This document shows positions 53,846 through 62,548 of a stretch of 64,000 bases of DNA, in pieces. The stretch is from contig CAVSLN010000007.1 of assembly GCA_963728855.1 (NCBI GenBank), positions 682,001 to 746,000 on the forward strand, written 5' to 3'. This DNA is from AC-43 sp963728855. GTDB lineage: Bacteria; Actinomycetota; Actinomycetes; Mycobacteriales; Micromonosporaceae. Numbering within the stretch: the first letter of the stretch is position 1; each line of letters opens with the position of its first letter. A program made the position numbers and the translations under genes. The notes below the pieces were generated by a model that worked only from the letters and a program-made list of their open reading frames with translations, was not told the origin of the DNA and searched no databases.

Positions 53846-55107
53846 GTGGGCTCGTCGTCACCGGGGTCACCGTCACGCCGATCGCGGTGCGGGACCCGCC
53901 GCTGCTGAACTCGATCGGGGTACACCAGCCGTACGCGCTGCGCTCGGTCGTCGAGGTGCACACCGACGCCGGGATCACCGGCATCGCCGAGGCGTACGGC
54001 GACGACCCGGCCCTGGCCCGGCTGCACCGGTGCACCGCCGCGCTGCCCGGGCTGGACGCGTTCGACCTGAACGGGCTGGACCGGCGGGTGGCGCTGGCGC
54101 TCGGCGAGGTGGCTGCCGACTCGCCGACCGAGCTGGTCGGGGCGCCGAGCGTGGCCAAGGCGGCGGCGTCCACGGTGTCGGCCTTCGAGGTGGCCCTGTT
54201 CGACGCGCAGGGCAAGGCGACCGGGCGCCCGGTGTCCGACCTGCTCGGCGGGGCGGTACGCGACGCGGTGCCGTTCAGCGGGTACCTGTTCTACAAGTGG
54301 GGCGGGCACCCCGGGGGGAAGGCCGACGGGTTCGGCGAGGCGTTCGACCCCGATGGCATCGTCGCGCAAGCCAAGGGCCTCGTCGACCGGTACGGGTTCG
54401 GGTCGCTCAAGCTCAAGGGCGGCGTGTTCCCGCCGGACGAGGAGATCGCCGCGATCCGGGCGCTGCGCTCGGCGTTCCCCGACCACCCGCTGCGGCTGGA
54501 CCCGAACGCGAACTGGAGCATCGATACGAGTCACTACGTGGCCGGGGAGCTGGAAGGCGTGCTGGAGTACCTGGAGGACCCGACGCCGGGGATCGCGGGC
54601 ATGGCCGAGGTGGCCGCCCGTACGGAGCTGCCGCTGGCCACCAACATGTGCGTGACCAGCTTCGCCGACGTACCGGCCGGGGTCGCCCAGCGCGCGGTGC
54701 AGATCATCCTGTCCGACCACCATTTCTGGGGCGGGCTGCGGGCGTCGCGGAAGCTCGCGGGGATCTGCGAGACCTTCGGGCTGGGGCTGTCCATGCACTC
54801 CAACACCCACCTCGGGGTGAGCCTGGCCGCGATGACCCACCTCGCGGCGGCCACCCCGAACCTCACGTACGCGTGCGACACGCACATCCCGTGGCAGATC
54901 GAGGAGGTCGTCGAGCCGGGCGTACTGGCGTTCGTGGACGGCGCGGTGCCCGTACCGACCGGGCCGGGGCTCGGCGTCACGCTGGACCGCGACGCGCTGG
55001 ACCGGCTGCACCGGCAGTACCTTGGGTGTGGTATCCGCCGCCGCGACGACATCGGCCCGATGCGCGCGGTGTACCCGGACTGGACGGGAGAGAGGCCCCG
55101 GTTCTGA
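53842..55107 (+). CDS. gudD: Glucarate dehydratase
   Basis: The 421-residue enolase-superfamily enzyme dehydrates D-glucarate to 5-dehydro-4-deoxyglucarate. It has GVHQPYALRSVVEVHTD in the capping domain, the catalytic KxK of GSLKLKGGVFPPDEE (Lys190, Lys192), metal ligands in RLDPNANWS and LEDPTPGI, and the His base in MHSNTHLGVS (His319). These agree with GlucD-type enzymes. The order kdgD-gudD and the downstream dehydrogenase give a complete route. Confidence 0.92.
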   Translation: MSGLVVTGVTVTPIAVRDPPLLNSIGVHQPYALRSVVEVHTDAGITGIAEAYGDDPALARLHRCTAALPGLDAFDLNGLDRRVALALGEVAADSPTELVGAPSVAKAAASTVSAFEVALFDAQGKATGRPVSDLLGGAVRDAVPFSGYLFYKWGGHPGGKADGFGEAFDPDGIVAQAKGLVDRYGFGSLKLKGGVFPPDEEIAAIRALRSAFPDHPLRLDPNANWSIDTSHYVAGELEGVLEYLEDPTPGIAGMAEVAARTELPLATNMCVTSFADVPAGVAQRAVQIILSDHHFWGGLRASRKLAGICETFGLGLSMHSNTHLGVSLAAMTHLAAATPNLTYACDTHIPWQIEEVVEPGVLAFVDGAVPVPTGPGLGVTLDRDALDRLHRQYLGCGIRRRDDIGPMRAVYPDWTGERPRF

Positions 55108-56291
55108 TGGAGGTCGCCGCTTACCTGTACCCCTGGGACGTGGTGGGGGACCCGGCCGCCGCCGAGCGGGTCGCCGGTCTCGGGCTGGACCACGTCACGG
55201 TGGCCGCCGTGTACCACGCCACCCGGGCGCTGACCCCGCGCCACCCGTGGCACCGGGTCGTGGTGGCCGAGCACACCGCCGCGTACCATCCGCTGTCGAC
55301 CGACCGCTGGGTCGGTGCGCTGCGCCCGGCCGGCGCGCCGTGGACCGGCGGCGCCGACTCGTTCGGCGACGCGACGCACGCGCTGTCCGCGACCGGGGTC
55401 GAGGTGCACGCCTGGGTCGTGGTCAACCACGTCGACCTGCCGGGGCCCAACGAGTTCGCGGTCACCAACGCATACGGCGACCGGTACCCGTGGGCGCTGT
55501 GCCCGGCCCAGGACGCCGTGCAGGAGTACGCGGTCGGGCTGGCCGGCGAGGTCGCCGCGCTGCCCGACATCACGGGCGTGGAGCTGGAGGCGTGCGGCTG
55601 GTACGGCTTCGACCACCTCGGCGCGCACGACAAGATCGGCGGCGTGAAGCTGACGAAGGCGGAGGAGTACGCGTTCTCGCTCTGCTTCTGCGACGCCTGC
55701 GACGGCGCGTACCGGGCCGGCGGCGTCGACGCGACCGGGCTGCGCGACCGGGTACGGGCGGTCCTCGACCCGGTATTCGCCGGCGCGCCCCGCGACCGGC
55801 ACTCCGCCGACGAGGTGGTCGCCATCGACGAGCTGCTCGGGGCCGACCTGTCGGTGGCGGTACGGCACGTGCGGGACATGGTGGCCGACCGGTACCGGGC
55901 CGCGGTCGTGGAGCGGATCCGGGCGCAGCGCCCGGACCTGACGATCCTCGCCCACGCCAGCCCGCAGCCGCACCGGTACGTCGCCTTCACCGGGCTCGAC
56001 CCGGCCCGGGCCGGCGAGCTGCTCGACGGGCTGGTGGTGAACTGCCGGCAGGGCCCCGAGACGGCCGGCACGACCCGGGCCGCCGCCGGTCCGGACCTGC
56101 CGGTCCTGGCCAGCCTGCTTGCCGTCGAGGGCATGGGCGGGCACCCGGCCACGCTGGTCGACCAGGCCCGGGCCGCCCGGCATGAAGGCGCGAGCGGAAT
56201 CCGGCTCTACCACGCGGGTCTGGCCGGCAACTCCGATCTTGAGTGCATCCGAGAGCTGACGCGGGCATTGGCGAAGGGAGCGGACCAATGA
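55107..56291 (+). CDS. Unrecognised TIM-barrel-like protein in the glucarate operon
   Basis: I do not recognise this 394-residue protein with certainty. It lacks a signal peptide and begins MEVAAYLYPWDVVGDPAAAE. Alternating strands and helices suggest a TIM barrel: HVTVAAVYHATRALTP, VEVHAWVVVNHVD, GVELEACGWYGFDH, SLCFCDACDGAYRAGG (cysteines C-x-C-x-x-C, possible metal site), LTILAHASPQP, LASLLAVEGMGGHP and GIRLYHAGLAG. The layout resembles glycoside-hydrolase-like barrels. Its ATG overlaps the gudD stop by one base (TGATG) and it ends in ATGA with a mini-cistron. A role in freeing glucarate or glucuronate from a conjugate is possible but speculative. Confidence 0.7.
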   Translation: MEVAAYLYPWDVVGDPAAAERVAGLGLDHVTVAAVYHATRALTPRHPWHRVVVAEHTAAYHPLSTDRWVGALRPAGAPWTGGADSFGDATHALSATGVEVHAWVVVNHVDLPGPNEFAVTNAYGDRYPWALCPAQDAVQEYAVGLAGEVAALPDITGVELEACGWYGFDHLGAHDKIGGVKLTKAEEYAFSLCFCDACDGAYRAGGVDATGLRDRVRAVLDPVFAGAPRDRHSADEVVAIDELLGADLSVAVRHVRDMVADRYRAAVVERIRAQRPDLTILAHASPQPHRYVAFTGLDPARAGELLDGLVVNCRQGPETAGTTRAAAGPDLPVLASLLAVEGMGGHPATLVDQARAARHEGASGIRLYHAGLAGNSDLECIRELTRALAKGADQ

Positions 56292-56428
56292 GCGGAGCGC
56301 GAGGCTACGGGCCTGGACCACGACGGTGGACGAGCGCCGAGCGCGTGAGCGAACAGCTGGCCATGAGCGGAGCGCGCGGCTCGGCCCACGGGACGAGCGC
56401 CGAGCGCGGGAGCGAGGGCCGGCCGTGA
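56288..56428 (+). CDS. Mini-cistron copy of the 31-kb repeat family (46 aa)
   Basis: ATG at 56288 overlaps the upstream stop (ATGA) and TGA at 56426-56428 overlaps the dehydrogenase GTG (GTGA). The product contains MSGARGYG, PRRWTSAER and, after an in-frame fusion to a shortened second unit, MSGARGSAHGTSAERGSEG. It is therefore a diverged two-unit copy of the array at 31480-31782, without the internal stop. GGGAGCGAGGG supplies the ribosome site for the next gene. Confidence 0.7.
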   Translation: MSGARGYGPGPRRWTSAERVSEQLAMSGARGSAHGTSAERGSEGRP

Positions 56429-57939
56429 CCGAGGTCTGGAGCATCGACGCGCGTACCGGCGAACGGGTCGAGAGGGTGGGCGACCAGGCGACCAGCGAGC
56501 AGGTCGACGCGGCGGTGCGCGCGGCCGCCGGGGCCGGGCCGGCGCTGGTCGACGCGGGCCTGTCCGTACGGGCCACGCTGCTGCGGGCGATGGCCGACGC
56601 GGTCGAGGCGGACGGCGCGGCGATCGTCGCGGCCGCCGACCGGGAGTCGGCCCTGGGGGAGGTACGGCTGCGGGGCGAGCTGGCCCGCTGCGCGTACCAG
56701 CTGCGGCTCTTCGCGGAGGTGCTGGCCGACGGCGGGTACCTTGAGGTCACCATCGACCACCCGGACCCGGACGCGATCCCCGCCCCCCGCCCGGACCTGC
56801 GCCGGATGCTGGTCCCCGTCGGACCGGTCGCGGTCTTCTCGGCCAGCAACTTCCCCCTCGCGTTCAGCGTGGCCGGCGGCGACACGGCCAGCGCGCTCGC
56901 CGCGGGCTGCCCGGTCGTGGTCAAGGCGCACTCCGGCCACCCGTACACGTCCGAGCGGGTCGCCTCGGCACTGCGCCGGGCGGCGGCCGGGGTCGGCCTG
57001 CCCGAGGACCTGCTCACGCTGGTGCACGGCCGGGCGGCCGGTACCCAGCTCGTGCGGCACCCGCTGATCCAGGCGGTCGGCTTCACCGGCTCGCTCGGCG
57101 GCGGTCGCGCCCTGTTCGACCTCGCGTCCAGCCGGCCCCGGCCGATCCCGTTCTACGGCGAGCTGGGCAGCCTGAACCCGTTCGTGGTCACCCCGCCGGC
57201 CGCCGCCGAGCGGGCCGAGGCGATCGCGAAGGGCCTCGCCGGGTCGTTCACGCTGGGGCTCGGGCAGTTCTGCACCAAGCCCGGCCTGGCGCTGGTACCG
57301 GACGGGCCGGACGGCGACCGGCTGGTGGACGTGCTGCGCGAGGCGGCGGCGCCGGTACCGGGCGGGGCGATGCTCACGCCGAGCATCCGGGACGCCTTCC
57401 TGGAGGGCGCCGCCGCACGGGTGGCGCACCCGAAGGTGACCGCGGTCCTGGAGGCGGAGGGGCGGACCGCCCCGCACGTGCTGGTCACCTCGGCCGAGGT
57501 GGTCGACGAGCTGCTCGTGGAGGAGTGCTTCGGGCCGCTGGTGCTGGTCGTCCGGTACGCCACCGAGGACGAGCTGTTCGCCGTGCTCGCCAAGGTGCCG
57601 GGCAGCCTGACCGGGACCGTCCACAGTGGAGCGGAGGAGGGCAGGCCCGGCTCGCTCGCCGACCGGGTCGGCCGGAAGCTGCGCGAGCAGGCCGGACGGC
57701 TGGTGTGGAACGGGTTCCCGACGGGCGTGGCGGTCACCTGGGCGCAGCACCACGGCGGCCCGTACCCGGCGACGACGTTCGCCGCGCACACGTCCGTCGG
57801 TACCACGGCCATCCGGCGGTTCCTGCGGCCGGTCGCCTACCAGGACGCCCCGCCCGGGCTGCTGCCGCCGGAGCTTGCCGAGGACAACCCGCTGGGCCTG
57901 CCGCGCCGGGTGGACGGGAGGCTCGAGATCCGTGGCTGA
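56425..57939 (+). CDS. 2-oxoglutarate semialdehyde dehydrogenase
   Basis: The 504-residue aldehyde dehydrogenase would oxidise 2,5-dioxovalerate to 2-oxoglutarate with NAD(P)+. It has VPVGPVAVFSASNFPLAFSV, the GFTGSLGGGRALFDLA nucleotide loop, general base Glu246 in PFYGELGSLNPFV, nucleophile Cys283 in LGLGQFCTKPGL, and WNGFPTGVAVTWAQHHGGPYPA at the C-terminus, typical of the KGSADH branch. It closes the glucarate route. A near-copy of the 13-bp palindrome at 57619 encodes VHSG. Confidence 0.9.
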   Translation: MTEVWSIDARTGERVERVGDQATSEQVDAAVRAAAGAGPALVDAGLSVRATLLRAMADAVEADGAAIVAAADRESALGEVRLRGELARCAYQLRLFAEVLADGGYLEVTIDHPDPDAIPAPRPDLRRMLVPVGPVAVFSASNFPLAFSVAGGDTASALAAGCPVVVKAHSGHPYTSERVASALRRAAAGVGLPEDLLTLVHGRAAGTQLVRHPLIQAVGFTGSLGGGRALFDLASSRPRPIPFYGELGSLNPFVVTPPAAAERAEAIAKGLAGSFTLGLGQFCTKPGLALVPDGPDGDRLVDVLREAAAPVPGGAMLTPSIRDAFLEGAAARVAHPKVTAVLEAEGRTAPHVLVTSAEVVDELLVEECFGPLVLVVRYATEDELFAVLAKVPGSLTGTVHSGAEEGRPGSLADRVGRKLREQAGRLVWNGFPTGVAVTWAQHHGGPYPATTFAAHTSVGTTAIRRFLRPVAYQDAPPGLLPPELAEDNPLGLPRRVDGRLEIRG

Positions 57940-58741
57940 CGCGATCCGGGCGACGGTCGCCCCGGTCGAGCCGGTCGGCACCGGGCCGGTGAAGTCCGCG
58001 CTGCGTACGGTCGAGCTGCTGGAGTACTTCGCCGGGCACCGGGGGCTGCACAGCCTCGCCGAGCTGCAGCACCGCCTCGGGTACCCCAAGAGCAGCCTGT
58101 ACATGCTCCTGCGCACCCTCACCGACCTCGGCTGGGTGGAGACCGACAGCACCGGGACCCTGTACGGCATCGGGCTGCGCGCGCTCCTCGTCGGCACCTC
58201 GTACATCGACGGCGATCACATCGTTGCGGCGGCCCGGGACACGCTGGACTGGCTGGCCGGGAGCACGACCGAGACGGCGCACCTGGCGCGGCTCGACGGC
58301 ACCGACGTGGTCTACCTGTCCACCCGCGAGTCGCAGCACTACCTGCGGCCGATGTCGCGGGTGGGCCGGCGGCTGCCCGCGCACACCACCTCGCTGGGCA
58401 AGGCGCTGCTCGCCGAGCGTACCGAGGAGGAGGTACGCGCCATCCTGCCCGCCGACCTGGCCGCGCTCACCCCGCACACGCTCGTGGACCACGACGCGCT
58501 GGCGGAGGACCTGGCCCGGACGCGGGAGCGGGGGTACGCGGTGGACCACGAGGAGAACGTGCTCGGCGTACGGTGCTTCGGCGTGGCGCTGCGGTACCAG
58601 CGGCCGGCCCGGGACGCGGTCAGCTGCTCGGTACCCGTCGCCCGGCTCACCCCGGGCCGCGACCAGCAGATCGTCACCGCGCTGCTGGCCGCGCGCGAGC
58701 GCCTGGAACGCGTCCTGCGCTCCAGCGGGTACGGGCACTGA
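57932..58741 (+). CDS. IclR-family regulator of the glucarate operon
   Basis: The 269-residue protein has a winged HTH near residues 20-80 (VELLEYFAGHRGLHSLAELQ, KSSLYMLLRTLTDLGWVE) and a C-terminal effector domain (LPAHTTSLGKALLAE, GYAVDHEENVLGVRCFGVAL). IclR proteins commonly control aromatic and sugar-acid catabolism, and this one probably senses glucarate or an intermediate. GTG at 57932 overlaps the dehydrogenase gene by eight bases. It is the last gene of the operon. Confidence 0.9.
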   Translation: MADAIRATVAPVEPVGTGPVKSALRTVELLEYFAGHRGLHSLAELQHRLGYPKSSLYMLLRTLTDLGWVETDSTGTLYGIGLRALLVGTSYIDGDHIVAAARDTLDWLAGSTTETAHLARLDGTDVVYLSTRESQHYLRPMSRVGRRLPAHTTSLGKALLAERTEEEVRAILPADLAALTPHTLVDHDALAEDLARTRERGYAVDHEENVLGVRCFGVALRYQRPARDAVSCSVPVARLTPGRDQQIVTALLAARERLERVLRSSGYGH

Positions 58742-58795
58742 GGTTCGGTTTGCGGATCCGCGGGCCTGTCGTACCCGCGTCCTAGGGTCAGGCCC

Positions 58796-59287
58796 ATGAG
58801 ATGGCGGGAGTTCGCGGAAGACTGCCCGGAGCTGGCGACGCTGGCCGCCGAGCGGTTCCGGCGCGACGAGCTGGTGCTCGTCGGCACGCTGCGGCCGGAC
58901 GGGTCGCCCCGGGTGAGTGCGATCGAGCCGGACGTCGCGGCCGGCGAGCTGTTCCTGGGCATGATGCCCGACTCGGTGAAGGCCGACGACCTGCTACGCG
59001 ACCCGCGGGTCACGGTGCACAGCTGGCCGCCGGGCAAGGACAACCAGGACGGCGACATCAAGCTCTACGGACGCGCCGTCGAGGTCACCGACCCGGCCGT
59101 CAAGCGCGACTACGAGGACGCGATCTTCGCGCGGACCGCGTGGCGGCCGAAGGAGCCGTACCACTGCTTCGTGGTCGACGTCGACTCGGCCGGGATGGTC
59201 CGCTTCGACAGCACGGGGCGCGAGGAGGTCTGGCACTGGCGGCCCGGCCGGCCGCTGCGCAAGCGGGAGATCATGCGGGAGTACTGA
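58796..59287 (+). CDS. Pyridoxamine 5'-phosphate oxidase-like flavin/F420-binding protein
   Basis: The 163-residue split-barrel protein shows LVLVGTLRPDGSPRVSAIEP, LFLGMMPDSVKADDLLRDPR and VTVHSWPPGKDN, typical of the PNPOx-like family that uses FMN, heme or F420. The specific reaction is unknown. TAGGGT at 58783-58788 lies seven bases before the ATG, so the mRNA is probably leaderless. It stands alone. Confidence 0.85.
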   Translation: MRWREFAEDCPELATLAAERFRRDELVLVGTLRPDGSPRVSAIEPDVAAGELFLGMMPDSVKADDLLRDPRVTVHSWPPGKDNQDGDIKLYGRAVEVTDPAVKRDYEDAIFARTAWRPKEPYHCFVVDVDSAGMVRFDSTGREEVWHWRPGRPLRKREIMREY

Positions 59288-59435
59288 CCGCGGGTTCGGC
59301 GAGAGTTTGATGTCGGTCAATGGATCGCGCCGGCTGGCGCTCCGAGCCGGCGTCGACCTGTGCGGCGTACGGTGTCGTCGGGGACGATGGGCCACGGTGG
59401 GCACGACGACGGTGGGCACGACGACGGGAGGCGCG

Positions 59436-60338
59436 GTGCCGGAGCTGGCCGGTGAGTGGATCCTGGTGACCGGCGGGGCCGGGTTCATCGGCCGGTCGGT
59501 CGTGCCCGCCCTGCTGGCCGCCGGAGCGCGGGTGAGCGTGCTGGACCGGCACCCGTACCCGGACCGCGCGGTGCCGTCGGTCGTCGGGGACCTGCGTGAC
59601 CCGGCGTTACGGGAGGCGGCCGTCTCGGCCGGGCTGACCGGGATCGTGCACCTCGCCGCGGTGACGTCGGTACTCGGGTCGCTGGCCGATCCCGTGCTGG
59701 TACACCAGGTGAACGTCGAGGCCACCGCCGCGCTGCTGGAGCTGGCCCGGCTGCGGTCCGTACCGCGCTTCCTGATGACCTCGACCAACGCCGTGGTCGG
59801 GGACGTGGGGGAGGCGACCATCCACGAGGGGCTGCCGCTGCGCCCGCTCACCCCGTACGGGGCGACCAAGGCGGCCGCCGAGATGCTGCTGTCCGGCTAT
59901 GCCGGCGGGTACGGCCTGACCGCGTGCGCGCTGCGCCTCACCAACGCGTACGGCCCCGGGATGGCCGCCAAGGACAGCCTCGTGCCGCGGCTCATGCGGG
60001 CGGTCCGGGCCGGCGCGCCCGTCGAGGTGTACGGCACCGGTGCGCAGCGCCGCGACTTCGTACACGTCGACGACGTGGTCGCCGGGCTCCTCGCGGCCTG
60101 GCGCGCCCGGCACACCGGCCCGCTCATCGTCGGCGCCGGCCGGTCGGTCAGCGTGCTGGAGCTGGTCGACGCGGTCGGCGAGGTCACCGGCCGGCAGGTC
60201 AAGGTCGAGCACGTACCGGCGAAGGCGGGCGAGATGCCGGCCGTCGTCGTATCCATTGACAAGGCTCGACTACTTGGCTACACCCCGTCCGTTCCGCTCG
60301 ACACCGGCCTGGCGACGGTCTGGGCCGACCTGCCGTGA
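59436..60338 (+). CDS. NAD-dependent nucleotide-sugar epimerase/dehydratase
   Basis: The 300-residue extended SDR begins with ILVTGGAGFIGRSVVPALLA and has the HLAAVTSV strand, catalytic Tyr and Lys in TPYGATKAAAEMLL, and RDFVHVDDVVAGLLAAW. The substrate is a nucleotide sugar, perhaps UDP-glucose. GTG at 59436 is preceded by GGGAGG; upstream GTG codons in a GTGGGCACGACGACG repeat would add residues without homology. One TTA codon is at 59607. GTGA coupling to the next membrane glycosyltransferase suggests a shared glycan pathway. Confidence 0.87.
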   Translation: MPELAGEWILVTGGAGFIGRSVVPALLAAGARVSVLDRHPYPDRAVPSVVGDLRDPALREAAVSAGLTGIVHLAAVTSVLGSLADPVLVHQVNVEATAALLELARLRSVPRFLMTSTNAVVGDVGEATIHEGLPLRPLTPYGATKAAAEMLLSGYAGGYGLTACALRLTNAYGPGMAAKDSLVPRLMRAVRAGAPVEVYGTGAQRRDFVHVDDVVAGLLAAWRARHTGPLIVGAGRSVSVLELVDAVGEVTGRQVKVEHVPAKAGEMPAVVVSIDKARLLGYTPSVPLDTGLATVWADLP

Positions 60339-62548
60339 GGCGGCGGAGCGCGGCGCTGAAGCGGCACTGGCCGTTCCTCATCCTGCTCGGGCTGGGGATC
60401 GGGCTGCGGGTACTGGTGACGGTGGCCTACCGGCCGGCGATCCTCTACATCGACTCGGTCGCCTCGTACCTGCTGCCGCTGCCGACACTCGACCCGACCG
60501 GCCAGGACCCCATCGGGTACGACATGTACCTGCTCGGGCCGGTGCTGCGGGTCGGCCACCTCAGCACCGTCGCGGCGGTGCAGCACCTGCTCGGCCTCGG
60601 CATCGCGGTCGGGGCGTACGCGCTGCTGGTCGGCAAGGGCGCCGGGCGCTGGCTGGCGACGCTGGCGACCGTACCGGTGCTGCTGGACGCCTACCAGGTG
60701 CAGATCGAGCACAACATCATGTCCGACCCGCTGTTCGAGGCGCTCGTGGTCGGCGCGCTCGTCGCGCTGGCCTGGCGTACCCCCGGCGAGCTGGCCGTGG
60801 TGGGCGCGGGCCTGCTGCTCGGCGCGGCCGTGACCGTCCGCCAGGTCGGCGAGGTGCTGGTGGTGCCGCTCGTCCTGTACCCCCTCCTGGTCGTCCCGGG
60901 CTGGCGCCGCCGGGCCGGGCTGAGCCTGGCCGCGCTGGCCTGCTTCGCCCTCCCGGTCGCCCTGTACGCCAGCTACTACCACGGCTTCACCGGCCGTTAC
61001 GCGATCTCGCACGCCGGCGGCAACGCCCTCTACGGCCGGGTGGCCACGTTCGCCGACTGCACCGGGCTCGCGCTGCCCGACGACGAGCGGGTGCTGTGTC
61101 CGGGCACGCCGCGCGCGCAGCGGCCCGGCCCGGACTTCTGGGCGCACGACCCGACCTCGCCGTTCTTCGTCCTGCAGAACGCGAAGGGGCCCGCGGCCGA
61201 CGACCTCGCGCAGGACTTCGCGCTGCGGGTGATCCGCCACCAGCCGCTGGACTTCGCCGGCTCGGTGCTGGCCGACGCGGCCAAGGCGCTGTCCTGGAAC
61301 CGGGTGGACCAGTCGCCGTCCGACCCGCCGGTGGACCGGTGGCACTTCCAGGTCGGCTTCCCGTTCTTCTACCCGTTGGTGAGCATGGACGAGATCGGCG
61401 CGCTCAGCCACCAGTACGGCGACGGCGACCCGGTGGCGGTCACCCCGCTGACCACCTTCCTGCGCGGGTACCAGCTGCACGTCGGGTACACGCCCGGGCC
61501 GGTGCTGGCGGTGGCGGCGCTGCTCGCGCTCGGAGGGGTGCTGCCCCGGGCGCGCCGTACCCCGGCCGGGGCGCCCGCGCTGCTGTTCCTCGCGACCGGG
61601 GTGCTCGTCCTGCTCGCCGGGGACGTGGCGATGTTCTCGTGGCGCTACCAGCTGCCCGGGTTCGTCCTGCTGCCGGTCGCGGGCGCGCTGGGCCTGACCG
61701 CCCTGCGCCGCTCGGCCGCCTCCGCCCGCCCCGGTGACCGACCGGCCCTGGCGCCGTTCCCGGACCCGGTCGACGAGGCCGCGCTCGCCGGGCTCGACCC
61801 GGCGGCCGGCTTCCCGCCGGTCGTGGTGCTGGTCGCGGCGTACAACGAGGCCGAGGGGCTCGGCGCGGTGCTCGACACGGTACCGGCGACCTGCGCCGGG
61901 CTCGACGTCGCGGCGCTGGTCGTGGTCGACGGCGCGACCGACGCGACCGCGCAGGTGGCCCGCAAGCACGGCGCGTTCACGGTGGCCGTACCGGTGAACC
62001 GGGGGCAGGGCGCGGCGCTGCGGCTCGGGTACCACCTCGCGGTGAGCCGGGGCGCCACCTACGTCGTCACGACCGACGCGGACGGCCAGTACGACCTCGC
62101 CGAGCTGCCGCTGTTGCTGGAGCCGCTACGGGCGGGCGAGGCGGACTTCGTCACCGGCTCCCGCCGGCTGGGCGCCAACGAGTCCACCGACCCGGTGCGC
62201 CGCGCCGGCACCCGGGTCTTCGCCGCGCTCGTGTCGGTGCTCACGAGGCACCGGGTCACCGACACGTCGTTCGGGTTCCGGGCGATGCGCGCCGAGGTAC
62301 CGGTCAGCGTGCCGCTGACCCAGCCGCAGTACCAGTCCGCCGAGCTGCTGGTCGGCGTGCTGCGGCGCGGGTACCGGGTGGTGGAGCGGCCGATGATGCT
62401 GCGCCGCCGGTCGGCCGGGCGCAGCAAGAAGGGCAACAACCTGGTGTACGGCGCCCGCTACGCGCGCGTGGTGCTGGGCACCTGGTGGCGGGAGCGGAAC
62501 ACCACCCGGTCCAGCAGCACGAACTTGACCAGGAACAGCGCGCCGTAG
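60335..62548 (+). CDS. Membrane GT-C-like protein fused to a GT2 glycosyltransferase
   Basis: The first ~470 residues of this 737-residue protein form a polytopic membrane domain with about ten helices and an extracytoplasmic loop (GGNALYGRVATFADCTG, acidic residue near YIDSVASYLLP), like lipid-carrier-dependent glycosyltransferases. From about residue 495 a cytoplasmic GT2 domain follows (VVVLVAAYNEAEGLGAVLDT, DxD in VTTDADGQYDLAEL, VTGSRRLG), similar to dolichyl-phosphate sugar synthases. One protein would thus make and use the lipid-linked sugar. The last 91 bases overlap the gtrA-like gene on the opposite strand. Confidence 0.8.
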   Translation: MRRRSAALKRHWPFLILLGLGIGLRVLVTVAYRPAILYIDSVASYLLPLPTLDPTGQDPIGYDMYLLGPVLRVGHLSTVAAVQHLLGLGIAVGAYALLVGKGAGRWLATLATVPVLLDAYQVQIEHNIMSDPLFEALVVGALVALAWRTPGELAVVGAGLLLGAAVTVRQVGEVLVVPLVLYPLLVVPGWRRRAGLSLAALACFALPVALYASYYHGFTGRYAISHAGGNALYGRVATFADCTGLALPDDERVLCPGTPRAQRPGPDFWAHDPTSPFFVLQNAKGPAADDLAQDFALRVIRHQPLDFAGSVLADAAKALSWNRVDQSPSDPPVDRWHFQVGFPFFYPLVSMDEIGALSHQYGDGDPVAVTPLTTFLRGYQLHVGYTPGPVLAVAALLALGGVLPRARRTPAGAPALLFLATGVLVLLAGDVAMFSWRYQLPGFVLLPVAGALGLTALRRSAASARPGDRPALAPFPDPVDEAALAGLDPAAGFPPVVVLVAAYNEAEGLGAVLDTVPATCAGLDVAALVVVDGATDATAQVARKHGAFTVAVPVNRGQGAALRLGYHLAVSRGATYVVTTDADGQYDLAELPLLLEPLRAGEADFVTGSRRLGANESTDPVRRAGTRVFAALVSVLTRHRVTDTSFGFRAMRAEVPVSVPLTQPQYQSAELLVGVLRRGYRVVERPMMLRRRSAGRSKKGNNLVYGARYARVVLGTWWRERNTTRSSSTNLTRNSAP

